Shown here: piece by piece, positions 8,039 to 17,041 of the stretch
Layout of the letters: every line of letters starts with the position of its first letter
Numbering within the stretch: position 1 is the first letter of the stretch
Assembly: GCA_021201965.1 (NCBI GenBank)
Contig: JAJQDY010000015.1
Coordinates: 1 to 34,402, forward strand
DNA: 34,402 nucleotides
DNA from: Phascolarctobacterium sp.
Lineage (GTDB): Bacteria > Bacillota > Negativicutes > Acidaminococcales > Acidaminococcaceae
Reading direction: 5' to 3'
Notes under the pieces: generated by a model
Told to the model about the DNA's origin: nothing
What the model saw: only the letters and a program-made list of their open reading frames with translations
Databases searched by the model: none
Translations under genes and position numbers: made by a program

Positions 8039-9562
8039 ATGATCGACATTAAAGATCGCATTTGTGATGCGGTAGCTGGCAAAGTTATGACTGCCGAAGA
8101 AGCTACGAAATTCGTGAAAGACGGTGACTATTTGGGTGTCAGCGGCTTTACGCCGTCTGGCTATCCTAAAGCTCTGCCCTTGGCTTTATCTGAAAAAGGC
8201 AAGAAAACTCCTTTTAAAGTAAGCGTATGTACTGGTGCTTCTGTTGGTCCAGAGATTGATCAGGCTATGGTTGAAGCAGGAATAATGAATCGTCGTTTCC
8301 CCTACCAGACTAACGCCACTCTGCGCAAAGCTATCAATGAAAACAAAGTAAAATACGCAGATATTCATCTGAGCCAGTTTGCTCAAATGACACGTTATGG
8401 CTTCCTACCTGGTCGTAAAAAGATAGATGTTGCCATCGTAGAAGCGTGCAAGATTATTGATCTTGGCAATGGAAAAGTTGGTATTATTCCGACTACATCC
8501 ATGGGTAATAGCACTTCTTATATCGCAACGGCTCCGAAAGTAATCATTGAGGTTAATGTCACTCAACCGCTTGCTTTGGAAGGTATGCATGATTCCTATC
8601 TCCCAGCGGATCCACCGGTTCGTAAGGTTATTCCTATAGAAAAACCAGAAGACAGGATAGGCACTACTTATATTCCTTGTGACTTAAGCAAGATTGTAGC
8701 AGTGGTTCCTTGTGATGTTACTGATAAGGTTCGTCCTTTAGGTGCTATTGATGAGGAAGCTAAACAGATGGGCAAAAACCTGGTTAATTTCCTGAAAGCT
8801 GAAGTTGCAGGGGGCCGTTTACCGAAGAATTTATTGCCGTTGCAGTCTGGTGTAGGTTCTGTTGCCAATGCTGTAATTAATGGCTTGGTAAATTCAGACT
8901 TTGAAGATTTAACCGTTTACACAGAAGTTATTCAGGACGGCATGCTTGATTTGATTGACGCTGGCAAACTGCGCATTTGCTCTGGCACTTCACTGACCCC
9001 GTCTCCGGAAGGGCAGAAGAGGCTCTATGATAATGTTGAAAAATATAAGAAATATATTATTTTGCGTCCTCAGGAAGTTTCCAATAACCCTGAAGTAGCA
9101 CGCCGCATTGGTGTTATCGCTATGAACACTGCAATTGAAGTTGATATTTATGGTAACGTAAACTCCACTCATGTTACTGGCGTTAAACTGATGAATGGTG
9201 TTGGCGGCAGCGGTGACTTTGCTCGCAGCGGTTTCATGACAGTATTCTTCACTAATTCCTTGGCTAAGGGTGGGGCCATAAGTTCAGTTGTTCCTTTCTG
9301 CAGCCATATTGACCATCCGACTCTGGACGTTGACGTAATCGTTTCTGAGCGCGGAGTGGCCGATTTGCGTGGTTTGACCCCGAAAGAAAAAGCTCCGATT
9401 ATTATAGATCAGATTGCTAACCCGAAATATCAGACCTTGCTGTACGATTACTTCAAGAGAGCATGTGAAGCCTGCGGCTACAGCCAGACTCCACATCTGC
9501 TGACGGAAGCTTTTGATTTCCATAATCGCTTCAATGCAACGGGAACTATGGAGAAAAAATAA
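8039..9562 (+). CDS. scpC: succinyl-CoA:propionate (acetyl-CoA hydrolase/transferase family) CoA transferase
   Basis: A 507-aa class I CoA-transferase of the acetyl-CoA hydrolase/succinate CoA-transferase family (Cat1, AarC, ScpC relatives). The catalytic glutamate lies in the VYTEVIQDGM segment (E296, close to Glu294 of AarC). The oxyanion/CoA-loop signature SGVGSVANAVINGL is at 270-283. Start ATG 8039 has the strong site AAGGAGGA. It is the first gene before methylmalonyl-CoA mutase, epimerase and decarboxylase. This suggests that it moves CoA from propionyl-CoA to succinate, releasing propionate and priming the cycle. Substrate preference cannot be proven from the sequence, and an acetate-using variant is possible. 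It is followed by three hairpins before the mutase gene. Confidence 0.9.
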   Translation: MIDIKDRICDAVAGKVMTAEEATKFVKDGDYLGVSGFTPSGYPKALPLALSEKGKKTPFKVSVCTGASVGPEIDQAMVEAGIMNRRFPYQTNATLRKAINENKVKYADIHLSQFAQMTRYGFLPGRKKIDVAIVEACKIIDLGNGKVGIIPTTSMGNSTSYIATAPKVIIEVNVTQPLALEGMHDSYLPADPPVRKVIPIEKPEDRIGTTYIPCDLSKIVAVVPCDVTDKVRPLGAIDEEAKQMGKNLVNFLKAEVAGGRLPKNLLPLQSGVGSVANAVINGLVNSDFEDLTVYTEVIQDGMLDLIDAGKLRICSGTSLTPSPEGQKRLYDNVEKYKKYIILRPQEVSNNPEVARRIGVIAMNTAIEVDIYGNVNSTHVTGVKLMNGVGGSGDFARSGFMTVFFTNSLAKGGAISSVVPFCSHIDHPTLDVDVIVSERGVADLRGLTPKEKAPIIIDQIANPKYQTLLYDYFKRACEACGYSQTPHLLTEAFDFHNRFNATGTMEKK

Positions 9563-9612
9563 TTTAAAAATTTTTGATAACTTCAAGAAAACAGTTTAAA
9601 CTAAGTTCACAA

Positions 9613-9653
9613 TTGTATTTACCTGCAGAGAGTTTGTCTGCAGGTAAATACAA
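9613..9653 (+). other. 16-bp perfect hairpin without U-tract after the CoA transferase
   Basis: TTGTATTTACCTGCAG (9613-9628) pairs perfectly with CTGCAGGTAAATACAA (9638-9653) around a nine-base loop. What follows is AAACTATG, not a U-run, so it is not a standard terminator. It could protect the 3' end of the upstream message or act as a processing or pausing site inside the operon. Confidence 0.75.
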
Positions 9654-9713
9654 AACTATGTTGACGAAGCCTTGTGCTTTGGCATATACCGTCCTTGGCG
9701 GACACTCTCACCA

Positions 9714-9742
9714 ATATTTCGGATCTGTCCAATCCGGAATAT
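9714..9742 (+). other. second intercistronic hairpin before the mutase gene
   Basis: ATATTTCGGAT (9714-9724) pairs with ATCCGGAATAT (9732-9742) with one G-U pair and a seven-base loop. It lies 17 bases before the mutase ribosome site. A smaller GTCC/GGAC stem lies just upstream, near 9691-9703. Confidence 0.6.
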
Positions 9743-9773
9743 GCAAACAAAATATTTTAAGGAGGATTTGAGA

Positions 9774-11420
9774 ATGGCATTTGAAAACATTAAAGCTGGG
9801 TTTGACAAGTATACTGCTGATGTAGAAGCTAAACTTGCAAAAACCCCTGAACGCGTAAACATTGCAGCTAACAGGCTGTACACCCCGCTGGATCTTGGTG
9901 AAGGCTTTGATTACACTGAGAAACTTGGATTCCCTGGTGAGTATCCTTATACTCGTGGAGTACAGCCCACCATGTATCGCGGCCGTTTCTGGACCATGCG
10001 TATGTACGCTGGTTTCTCCACAGCCGAAGAATCCAACAAACGTTACCGTTACCTGTTAGCTAATGGCGGCAGCGGCCTGTCCTGCGCATTTGACCTCCCA
10101 ACCCAGATCGGTTATGATTCTACCGATGCTATGGCTGAAGGCGAAGTTGGCAAAGTAGGCGTTGCTATTGACTCTTTGGCTGACATGGAAATTCTTTTCG
10201 ATCAGATTCCTCTCGATAAGGTTTCCACTTCTATGACTATCAATGCTCCTGCATCTGTGCTGCTCGCTATGTACATTGCAGTTGCTGAGAAACAGGGAAT
10301 TACCCCTGATAAGCTGCGCGGAACCATTCAGAATGATATTCTGAAAGAATACGCAGCTCGCGGAACGTACATTTTCCCACCGACTCCGTCCATGCGTCTG
10401 ATTACCGACATTTTTGAATATTGCTCCAAAAATGTTCCGCAATGGAATACGATTTCCATTTCCGGTTATCATATCCGTGAAGCAGGTTCTACCGCTTCTC
10501 AGGAAATTGCATTTACCATCGCTGATGGTATTGCTTATGTAGAAGCAGCTATTAAAGCTGGTATGGACGTTGACGCATTTGCTGGCCGTTTGTCTTTCTT
10601 CTGGAATGCTCATAACAACGTACTCGAGGAAGTTGCTAAATTCCGTGCTTCACGCCGCATATGGGCCAAAGTTATGAAAGAACGTTTCGGTGCTAAGAAA
10701 CCGAAATCCCAGATGCTCCGTGTGCATAGCCAGACTGCAGGTTCAATGCTGACCGCTCAGCAGCCGAATAACAATATCGTTCGTGTTGCTCTGCAGACCG
10801 CAGCTGCTGTAATGGGCGGCACCCAGTCCTTACACACCAATTCCAAAGACGAAGCATTAGCTCTGCCGACTGAAGAATCCGTAGCCATCGCTCTGCGTAC
10901 CCAGCAGATTGTTGCCTATGAATCCGGTTTGGCTGATACTGTTGATCCGTTGGGCGGTTCCTACTATGTAGAAGCTCTTACCGATAAGATCGAAGCTGAA
11001 GCTTGGGATTACATTAAGAAAATTGATGAACTTGGCGGAGCCCCTGAAGCAATCGCTAAAGGTTACATCCAAAAAGAGATTCAGGATTCTGCTTACAAAT
11101 GGCAGATGGAAATTGAAAAAAATGAACGTATCATCGTTGGTGTTAACAAATTCCAGCAGGAAGAAGAAGCACCGAAAAACCTGCTGCGCGTAGACACTTC
11201 TGTAGGCAGACAGCAGGCAGATAAAGTTAATAAGCTGAAAGCTAGCCGTGATAATGCCAAAGTTAAAGCAGCTCTGGCAGCTCTGGAAGCCGGCTGCGCA
11301 AGTGATACAAACTTGATGCCTCTGATCCTTGACGCTGTTCGCGCATATGCAACCGAAGGTGAAATCTGCGGCGTTATGAGAAAGGTATTCGGCGAATATC
11401 AGCCTCATACAAGCCTTTAA
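9774..11420 (+). CDS. mcmA1: methylmalonyl-CoA mutase, catalytic (large) chain of the split type
   Basis: A 548-aa TIM-barrel chain that interconverts succinyl-CoA and (R)-methylmalonyl-CoA using adenosylcobalamin. It lacks a B12-binding domain, which is the next gene, as in archaeal and Negativicute split mutases. The N-terminal signature [19 protein letters not shown] is present with the following [13 protein letters not shown]. Substrate-specificity positions favour a true methylmalonyl-CoA mutase: the tyrosine in PTMY and the arginine after [12 protein letters not shown], where isobutyryl-CoA mutases differ. The frame extends upstream, but the strong AAGGAGG (9759-9765) fixes ATG 9774. 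Codons here are rich in C-ending forms, suggesting high expression. Confidence 0.95.
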   Translation: MAFENIKAGFDKYTADVEAKLAKTPERVNIAANRLYTPLDLGEGFDYTEKLGFPGEYPYTRGVQPTMYRGRFWTMRMYAGFSTAEESNKRYRYLLANGGSGLSCAFDLPTQIGYDSTDAMAEGEVGKVGVAIDSLADMEILFDQIPLDKVSTSMTINAPASVLLAMYIAVAEKQGITPDKLRGTIQNDILKEYAARGTYIFPPTPSMRLITDIFEYCSKNVPQWNTISISGYHIREAGSTASQEIAFTIADGIAYVEAAIKAGMDVDAFAGRLSFFWNAHNNVLEEVAKFRASRRIWAKVMKERFGAKKPKSQMLRVHSQTAGSMLTAQQPNNNIVRVALQTAAAVMGGTQSLHTNSKDEALALPTEESVAIALRTQQIVAYESGLADTVDPLGGSYYVEALTDKIEAEAWDYIKKIDELGGAPEAIAKGYIQKEIQDSAYKWQMEIEKNERIIVGVNKFQQEEEAPKNLLRVDTSVGRQQADKVNKLKASRDNAKVKAALAALEAGCASDTNLMPLILDAVRAYATEGEICGVMRKVFGEYQPHTSL

Positions 11421-11458
11421 TTTGTAAACATTAAACAATAATACGGAGGTAACACATA

Positions 11459-11848
11459 ATGGCAAAAGTGAAAGTTTTAGTTGCTAAACCAGGTCTTGAT
11501 GGTCATGACCGCGGTGCAAAAGTTATAGCTCGCGCATTGCGTGATGCTGGTTTTGAAGTAATTTATACTGGTATTCGGCTTACTCCGGAGCAAATCGCTG
11601 AAGCTGCTCTACAGGATGACGCAAACGTTGTTGCTTTGTCTCTGCTGTCTGGCGCTCACAACACTCTTTTCCCGAAGGTAGTTGAACTGCTGAATGAGAA
11701 GGGCATGAAGGACGTTCTGGTTATCGGCGGCGGCGTTATTCCAGATTCCGATGTCCCTGGACTGAAAGCTGCTGGGATTAAAGAAATATTTACTCCTGGT
11801 ACTCCGACTAGTGCTATTGTTGACTACATTAATGCTAACGTAAAATAA
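11459..11848 (+). CDS. mcmA2: methylmalonyl-CoA mutase, cobalamin-binding small chain
   Basis: A 129-aa flavodoxin-like B12-binding domain expressed as a separate chain. It carries the DxHxxG motif as DGHDRG (residues 14-19), with H16 as the expected lower cobalt ligand. SLLSG lies near the middle and the nucleotide-tail pocket GGGVIP is in the C-terminal half. Length and motifs match the C-terminal domain of mutases such as human MUT. It follows the catalytic chain after 38 bases with the site CGGAGG, and pairs with it to form the holoenzyme. A very strong hairpin follows the stop codon. Confidence 0.96.
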   Translation: MAKVKVLVAKPGLDGHDRGAKVIARALRDAGFEVIYTGIRLTPEQIAEAALQDDANVVALSLLSGAHNTLFPKVVELLNEKGMKDVLVIGGGVIPDSDVPGLKAAGIKEIFTPGTPTSAIVDYINANVK

Positions 11849-11857
11849 TCTGATTAA

Positions 11858-11900
11858 TTTTATAGTGCAGGCCGGGTTTGTCCCGGCTTGCACTATAAAA
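11858..11900 (+). other. 19-bp hairpin between the mutase and MeaB genes
   Basis: TTTTATAGTGCA (11858-11869) pairs with TGCACTATAAAA (11889-11900). GCCGGG (11871-11876) pairs with CCCGGC (11882-11887), joined by one G-U pair (11870/11888), with a five-base loop. No U-tract follows (TATTCGC). It probably caps the 3' end of the highly expressed mutase message or tunes read-through into meaB. Confidence 0.75.
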
Positions 11901-11932
11901 TATTCGCTGATTCAAACAAGGCGGTGTGAAAC

Positions 11933-12871
11933 TTGAATATAGTTGAAGAGTTATTGAATCATTCTCGTCTTGCATTATCTAAGGCAATTACTGCCGTTGA
12001 AAATGAATATGACGATGCTGTAAAAATAATGACGGAAATATATCCCAATACTGGCAATGCATATGTAGTTGGTATTACTGGTGCTCCGGGCACTGGTAAA
12101 AGTACTTTAACTGATAAACTGGCGAAAGAATATCGTAAACGTTGTAAAACAATTGGTATTGTAGCTATTGATCCTACAAGCCCGTATTCTGGCGGTGCTA
12201 TTTTAGGTGATCGTATCAGAATGATGGATCTTACTGCGGATGAAGGAATTTTTGTTCGTTCTATGGCAACACGCGGCAGTCTTGGCGGATTATCACAAAA
12301 AGCCGGCGATGTCGTAAAACTTATGGATGCTTATGGCATGGATATTATTATTGTTGAAACTGTAGGTGTAGGGCAGTCTGAGGTAGATATTGTCAAGACT
12401 GCAGATACAACCATGGTTGTTGTAATTCCCGGCATGGGCGATGATATTCAGGCTATTAAAGCTGGTATACTTGAAATTGGTGATCTTTTCACAATTAATA
12501 AAGCTGACCGTGAAGGTACTGACAAGCTTAACATTGAGATCGAAATGATGCTTGAATTAAATCCCGAACATGTTGCTTGGCGTCCTCCGATTAACAGGAC
12601 GGTAGCTAGTAATGGTGAAGGTATAGAGGCTGTTGTGGACTCTATTGAGGCACATAGGGCATATTTAATTGAATCGGGGAAATTGAGTGATATTCGCAAA
12701 GCCCGTATTAAAAATGAGGTTACCGCTATGCTTAATGAGCGCGTAAACCGTTACATCGACAAGAATGTTGTTTCAACGGAAAAATTTGAGCAAATAGTTC
12801 TAAAATTGCAAACCCGTGAATTGGAACCATATTCTGTCGTTGATGATATTGCTGGTAAAGTTTTGAAATAA
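11933..12871 (+). CDS. meaB: MeaB/ArgK-type GTPase, methylmalonyl-CoA mutase chaperone
   Basis: A 312-aa G3E-family P-loop GTPase that loads and protects adenosylcobalamin in methylmalonyl-CoA mutase. It has Walker A GAPGTGKST near residue 50, the DPTSPYSGGAILGDR switch segment, VETVGVGQSEVD in the Walker B/switch region, and NKAD as the base-recognition motif. The start is TTG 11933, preceded by AAGGCGGTG at 11918-11926. No upstream in-frame ATG fits. Its place directly after both mutase chains supports the chaperone role rather than the older name arginine kinase (ArgK). Confidence 0.95.
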   Translation: MNIVEELLNHSRLALSKAITAVENEYDDAVKIMTEIYPNTGNAYVVGITGAPGTGKSTLTDKLAKEYRKRCKTIGIVAIDPTSPYSGGAILGDRIRMMDLTADEGIFVRSMATRGSLGGLSQKAGDVVKLMDAYGMDIIIVETVGVGQSEVDIVKTADTTMVVVIPGMGDDIQAIKAGILEIGDLFTINKADREGTDKLNIEIEMMLELNPEHVAWRPPINRTVASNGEGIEAVVDSIEAHRAYLIESGKLSDIRKARIKNEVTAMLNERVNRYIDKNVVSTEKFEQIVLKLQTRELEPYSVVDDIAGKVLK

Positions 12872-12903
12872 AACACCAAAAATAAAATTTAGGAGGAATT
12901 ATT

Positions 12904-13332
12904 ATGGCATTCAAAACAATTTGTGTTGATCACATTGGTATTGCATGTGCTGATCTGGACGCCGCTGCAAAGCTCTATACTGAGGTTCTTGGACTTTCGG
13001 TTACTGATCGTGAAAAGGTTCTTGATCAGGGTGTAGAAACTGTATTTGTTCCCTGTGGCGAAACTCTTATTGAGCTTCTCGTTGATATTACCCAGAACAA
13101 TGATGGTCCTATTGGCAAGTACATTGCTAAAAACGGGCCTGGAATCCAGCATATGGCTCTTCGTGTGGATGATCTGAAAGCTGCTATTGCTGCTTGCGAG
13201 GCTGCTGGAGTTAGGATGATTGATAAGGTTGCTCGCGATGGCGCTGGCAAGATGAAGATAGCTTTCGTTCACCCGAAATCTGCTGGCTTGCTGCTCGAGC
13301 TGTGCCAACCGGCTGCAACCTTTGTGGATTAA
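12904..13332 (+). CDS. mce: methylmalonyl-CoA epimerase
   Basis: A 142-aa vicinal-oxygen-chelate (glyoxalase-fold) metalloenzyme that interconverts (R)- and (S)-methylmalonyl-CoA, linking the mutase to the decarboxylase. Visible marks are DHIGIACADLDAA at the N-terminus with metal ligand H10, the second-half IQHMALRVDD histidine, and LLLELCQP near the end with the glutamate ligand. Start ATG 12904 has AGGAGG at 12891-12896. Length and motif spacing match the family, and the operon position makes the assignment firm. A hairpin and the mmdA ribosome site follow. Confidence 0.95.
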   Translation: MAFKTICVDHIGIACADLDAAAKLYTEVLGLSVTDREKVLDQGVETVFVPCGETLIELLVDITQNNDGPIGKYIAKNGPGIQHMALRVDDLKAAIAACEAAGVRMIDKVARDGAGKMKIAFVHPKSAGLLLELCQPAATFVD

Positions 13333-13364
13333 TTCTGCAAAAGCCGTATGACTAGGTTACATTA

Positions 13365-13397
13365 TGCTGGGAATGTACACGAGATGCATTTCCAGCA
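13365..13397 (+). other. intercistronic hairpin between epimerase and decarboxylase genes
   Basis: TGCTGGGAATG (13365-13375) pairs with CATTTCCAGCA (13387-13397), 11 bp with one G-U pair. No U-run follows, like the other hairpins of this operon. Confidence 0.6.
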
Positions 13398-13440
13398 CGT
13401 GTAAATAAATTGTTCTCCCAAAATGATGGAGGTGTAAGAT

Positions 13441-14967
13441 TTGTCTACTCAAGAAAGAATTGAGAAAATGCTCAAAAAGTCCGAAGTAATTCTGGCTGCA
13501 GGCGGTGAAAAACGCGTTGCAAAACAGCACGAGTCCGGCAAAATGACCGCTCGTGAAAGAATTGGTGCATTGCTTGACGAAGGTTCCTTTGTGGAATTGG
13601 ATCGTTTCGTTCGGCATCGTTGCACAAACTTCGGTCAGGACAAGAAAGAACTTCCTGGTGAAGGCGTGACCACTGGTTATGGCACCATAGACGGACGTCT
13701 TGTCTATGTATTCGCTCAGGACTTCACCGTTGAAGGCGGTTCTCTTGGCGAAATGCACGCTGCAAAAATCGTCAAGGTTCAGCGCCTTGCTCTCAAAATG
13801 GGTGCTCCGCTTGTTGGCCTGAATGATTCCGGCGGTGCTCGTATTCAGGAAGCTGTTGATGCTCTGGCAGGCTATGGTAAGATCTTCTTCGAGAATACCA
13901 TCGCTTCCGGTGTTGTACCGCAGATTTCCGCAATCATGGGACCTTCTGCTGGCGGCGCTGTTTATAGCCCGGCATTGACAGACTTCATTTATATGGTAAA
14001 GAACACTTCAAAGATGTTCATTACCGGACCTGCAGTTGTCAAGTCCGTTACCGGCGAAGATGTAACTCAGGAGCAGTTGGGTGGAGCAATGACCCACAAC
14101 TCTACTTCTGGTGTTGCTCATTTTGCTGCGGAAAACGATGAAGACTGCCTGCGGCAGATTCGCTATTTGCTCTCTTTCCTGCCTTCCAATAATATGGAAA
14201 GTGCTCCGATTGTAGAGACTGGTGACGATCCTATGCGTACAGAGGATTATCTGAACACATTATTGCCAGATGATTCCAACAAGGCATATGACATGTATGA
14301 TGTTATTAAGGCTATTGTTGATAACGGTGAATTCTATGACTCTCAGAAATATTGGGCAACCAATATTATTACTTGCTTTGCACGTATGGATGGTCAGACC
14401 GTCGGCATTATTGCAAATCAGCCGAAAGTTATGGCAGGCTGCCTTGATATTAACGCTTCTGATAAAGGTGCCCGCTTCATCCGCTTCTGCGACGCATTCA
14501 ACATTCCTCTGCTGAATCTAGTTGACGTTCCTGGCTTCCTGCCTGGCTGCAATCAGGAATATGGCGGAATCATCCGTCACGGCGCTAAATTGCTGTATGC
14601 TTACTCTGAAGCAACTGTTCCTAAGGTAACCATGGTAACTCGTAAAGCTTACGGCGGATCTTACCTGGCAATGTGCTCCCAGGATCTCGGTGCTGATCAG
14701 GTTATTGCTTGGCCGACTGCTGAAATCGCAGTTATGGGACCTGCTGGCGCAGCTAACATCATTTTCAAGAATGATCCTGACGTTAAAGCTAAGACTGAAG
14801 AGTATATTGATAACTTTGCAACTCCTTACCAGGCAGCTATGCGCGGTATGGTTGATATGGTTATTGAGCCTAAAAACTCTCGTCCCACCATCATTAACGC
14901 TCTGCAGATGCTCGAGAGCAAACGCGAAACCCGTCCGGCAAAACGCCACGGCAATATTCCGTTATAA
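13441..14967 (+). CDS. mmdA: methylmalonyl-CoA decarboxylase alpha subunit (carboxyltransferase)
   Basis: A 508-aa carboxyltransferase, almost the length of Veillonella MmdA. It moves the carboxyl group of (S)-methylmalonyl-CoA to biotin on MmdC, releasing propionyl-CoA. The two crotonase-like halves are evident: [18 protein letters not shown] near 33-50 and [12 protein letters not shown] with [17 protein letters not shown] in the N-half; then [33 protein letters not shown] and [13 protein letters not shown] in the C-half. The start is TTG 13441 after GGAGGTG (13428-13434). No better ATG is near. The propionyl-CoA carboxylase beta subunit is the closest look-alike, but the neighbouring MmdB, C and D decide for the Na+-pumping decarboxylase. 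Confidence 0.96.
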   Translation: MSTQERIEKMLKKSEVILAAGGEKRVAKQHESGKMTARERIGALLDEGSFVELDRFVRHRCTNFGQDKKELPGEGVTTGYGTIDGRLVYVFAQDFTVEGGSLGEMHAAKIVKVQRLALKMGAPLVGLNDSGGARIQEAVDALAGYGKIFFENTIASGVVPQISAIMGPSAGGAVYSPALTDFIYMVKNTSKMFITGPAVVKSVTGEDVTQEQLGGAMTHNSTSGVAHFAAENDEDCLRQIRYLLSFLPSNNMESAPIVETGDDPMRTEDYLNTLLPDDSNKAYDMYDVIKAIVDNGEFYDSQKYWATNIITCFARMDGQTVGIIANQPKVMAGCLDINASDKGARFIRFCDAFNIPLLNLVDVPGFLPGCNQEYGGIIRHGAKLLYAYSEATVPKVTMVTRKAYGGSYLAMCSQDLGADQVIAWPTAEIAVMGPAGAANIIFKNDPDVKAKTEEYIDNFATPYQAAMRGMVDMVIEPKNSRPTIINALQMLESKRETRPAKRHGNIPL

Positions 14968-15020
14968 TTTGAGAGAAGCTGTATAGCGCTTAATTTGAGT
15001 AAAAGATGAGGTGAAATAAA

Positions 15021-15362
15021 ATGGGCCCTGTTACCACTAATCCTTGGTTGATTGCCTTTATCAATATGACCATTGTTTTTGGTGTATTGATTGCATTGGG
15101 TATACTCATGAGCCTGATTCAGGTAATTGACCCGACCAAGAAAAAGGTTGCAAAACCGGCAACTCCTGCTCCTGCAGCAGCTCCTGCAGCCGTTGCAGCT
15201 CCTGTAAAGGATGACAGCGAAGTTATCGCTGTTATTGCAGCAGCAGTGGCAGCACTTGGTTACAGTTCTGAGCAAATTGCATGTGTACGTCGTCTGCCTA
15301 ATACAGGATGGACGGCAAATGCGCATATAGAAGCTATTAGCGTTCGTAAAGAGTGCTTCTAA
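15021..15362 (+). CDS. mmdD: methylmalonyl-CoA decarboxylase delta subunit (OadG/MmdD family)
   Basis: A 113-aa membrane-anchored assembly subunit. One transmembrane helix spans about residues 8-30, followed by a basic turn (DPTKKK), an Ala/Pro linker (about 42-62) and a conserved C-terminal segment with WTANAHIEAI. In the family the helix holds MmdB and the tail binds the carboxyltransferase MmdA. ATG 15021 has GAGGTGA at 15008-15014. It lies between mmdA and mmdC as in Veillonella, but the small mmdE gene found there is missing: only 61 bases separate this stop from mmdC. Confidence 0.9.
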   Translation: MGPVTTNPWLIAFINMTIVFGVLIALGILMSLIQVIDPTKKKVAKPATPAPAAAPAAVAAPVKDDSEVIAVIAAAVAALGYSSEQIACVRRLPNTGWTANAHIEAISVRKECF

Positions 15363-15423
15363 ACTCTTTTTAGTATTTCAGATTCTATTTATAAAAACGA
15401 GATTTTAAGGAGGATTCATATCC

Positions 15424-15810
15424 ATGAAAAAGTACACTATCACCGTTAATGGTACTGCGTATGAAGTTGAAGTTGAAGAAGTAGGCGGCGTTGCTGCTCC
15501 TGCTCCTAGAGCTGCTGCTCCTGCTGCCGCTCCTGCTCCAAAAGCCGCTCCTGCTTCAAAAGCCGCTCCTGCTCCGGCTGCAAAACCAGTTGCCGCTGGT
15601 GCTGCAACTGTTAGCGCTCCTATGCCTGGCAAGGTATTGGAAGTTAAATGCAAAGTTGGCGACGCTGTAAAATCCGGCGACGTTCTCATGATCCTCGAAG
15701 CTATGAAGATGCAGAATGAAATTATGGCTCCGTCTGACGGTACCATTTCCGATGTTTTCGTTGCTGCAGGCCAGACCGTTAACACCGGCGATGTTATGAT
15801 CGTTCTGTAA
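15424..15810 (+). CDS. mmdC: methylmalonyl-CoA decarboxylase gamma subunit (biotin carboxyl carrier)
   Basis: A 128-aa biotin carrier. It has a short N-terminal strand segment, a flexible Ala/Pro/Lys linker (about residues 24-58), then a biotinyl domain with EAMKMQNEI. K95 in AMKM is the biotinylated lysine, 33 residues from the C-terminus as usual. It carries CO2 from MmdA to the membrane subunit MmdB. ATG 15424 follows AAGGAGG (15407-15413). The linker is built from repeated GCTGCTCCTGCT-like codons, a low-complexity stretch that can vary in length between strains. Confidence 0.96.
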   Translation: MKKYTITVNGTAYEVEVEEVGGVAAPAPRAAAPAAAPAPKAAPASKAAPAPAAKPVAAGAATVSAPMPGKVLEVKCKVGDAVKSGDVLMILEAMKMQNEIMAPSDGTISDVFVAAGQTVNTGDVMIVL

Positions 15811-15820
15811 TATAGGTTCA

Positions 15821-15839
15821 AACAGTCAGATTGACTGTT
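15821..15839 (+). other. small hairpin between mmdC and mmdB
   Basis: AACAGTC (15821-15827) pairs with GACTGTT (15833-15839) around a five-base loop. A weaker GGGAA/TTTCC-type structure follows before the mmdB ribosome site. No U-tract is present. Confidence 0.5.
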
Positions 15840-15897
15840 CCTCGGGAAGCCTGTTCGCAGAGGGTTTTCCGTAATCTGAAAATTGGGAGGATATTAA

Positions 15898-17028
15898 ATG
15901 GAAGCTTTCTTAGTTGCTTTAGTATCCGTTTGGGACGATTCCGGCTACGTAGCATATAATATGGGCAATTTTATTATGATGTTAGTAGGATTTGTGCTCC
16001 TCTACCTTGCTATTGGCAAAGGTTTTGAGCCGTTGCTGCTGTCACCGATTGCATTTGGGTGCTTGCTGGCAAACGTTCCTAAAAACGGATTTGAGGAACC
16101 TGGTGTAATGGCCGTTATTATGTACGGTATCCACCACGAGGTATTCCCTCCGTTGATCTTCATGGGTGTAGGTGCAATGACGGACTTTGGTCCGTTGCTT
16201 GCTAACCCTAAAACATTGCTGCTGGGAGCAGCTGCTCAGGGCGGCGTATTCATTGCCCTGCTTGGCGCAATGCTTCTTGGCTTTACTGTACAGGAAGCTG
16301 CTTCCATCGGCATCATCGGCGGTGCCGATGGCCCGACGGCAATTTATCTGACGGCGAAAATGGCCCCGCATTTGCTGGGTGCTATAGCGGTTGCCGCATA
16401 TTCATATATGTCTCTGGTACCGCTGATTCAGCCGCCAATCATGAAATTGTTTACTACTAAAGCTGACCGTAAAATTGTTATGTCTCAGCTTCGTACAGTA
16501 ACACATTTTGAAAAAGTAGTATTCCCGATTATGTCTACCGTAATGATTTCTCTGCTGTTACCTCCGGTAACCGCATTGATTGGTATGCTTATGCTGGGTA
16601 ACCTGTTCAGGGAAGCAGGTTGTCTGGACCGTCTGTCCGATACTGCTCAGAATGCATTGATGAATACGGTAACCATTATGCTGGCTACCGGTACTGGTCT
16701 GACGATGAAGGCTGAGTCCTTCCTGACCTATCAGACCATACTTATTATCTGCTTAGGTTTGGTAGCTTTTGCTGCTGGTACTTTGATGGGTGTTGTTTTC
16801 GGAAAAATCATGTGTATTGCAGACGGCGGAAAGACAAATCCGCTTATTGGTTCTGCAGGAGTATCTGCAGTACCTATGGCTGCCCGTGTGTCTCAGCGTA
16901 TTGGGCAGCAGTATAATCCAGCCAACTTCCTGCTTATGCATGCCATGGGTCCGAACGTTGCAGGCGTTATTGGTACTGCAGTAGCTGCAGGCGCGATGCT
17001 TGCCATGATAGGCCCTGTTGGGAAATAA
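15898..17028 (+). CDS. mmdB: methylmalonyl-CoA decarboxylase beta subunit, Na+-translocating
   Basis: A 376-aa polytopic inner-membrane protein of the OadB/GcdB/MmdB family. It decarboxylates carboxybiotin and exports Na+. The conserved IIGGADGPTAIYLT segment sits at 139-152, with D144 equivalent to the aspartate used for Na+ and proton handling in OadB. Further signatures are GIHHEVFPPLIFMGVGAMTDFGPL near 78-100 and the C-terminal NPLIGSAGVSAVPMAARV and NFLLMHAMGPNVAGVIG segments. ATG 15898 has GGGAGG at 15885-15890. It is the last gene of the operon, and an intrinsic terminator begins 13 bases after the stop. The sodium gradient it makes is probably the main energy yield of succinate fermentation. 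Confidence 0.97.
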   Translation: MEAFLVALVSVWDDSGYVAYNMGNFIMMLVGFVLLYLAIGKGFEPLLLSPIAFGCLLANVPKNGFEEPGVMAVIMYGIHHEVFPPLIFMGVGAMTDFGPLLANPKTLLLGAAAQGGVFIALLGAMLLGFTVQEAASIGIIGGADGPTAIYLTAKMAPHLLGAIAVAAYSYMSLVPLIQPPIMKLFTTKADRKIVMSQLRTVTHFEKVVFPIMSTVMISLLLPPVTALIGMLMLGNLFREAGCLDRLSDTAQNALMNTVTIMLATGTGLTMKAESFLTYQTILIICLGLVAFAAGTLMGVVFGKIMCIADGGKTNPLIGSAGVSAVPMAARVSQRIGQQYNPANFLLMHAMGPNVAGVIGTAVAAGAMLAMIGPVGK

Positions 17029-17041
17029 TTTATTGGTTTCA

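Noticed and set aside
9613-9653. Rho-independent terminator splitting the succinate operon after the CoA transferase
   Set aside because: The stem is perfect, but no U-tract follows, and the pathway genes continue downstream. Reported as a non-terminator hairpin.
10056-10613. 185-codon minus-strand frame opposite the mutase gene
   Set aside because: It is antisense to a strongly conserved enzyme, has no ribosome site or recognisable motif, and is explained by the codon bias of the + strand gene.
15478-15596. Repeat array in mmdC as a mobile or regulatory repeat
   Set aside because: It is the ordinary Ala/Pro linker of a biotin carrier encoded by similar codons.
15405-15821. 138-codon minus-strand frame opposite mmdC
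   Set aside because: It is a mirror of the Ala/Pro-coding low-complexity linker and has no support of its own.
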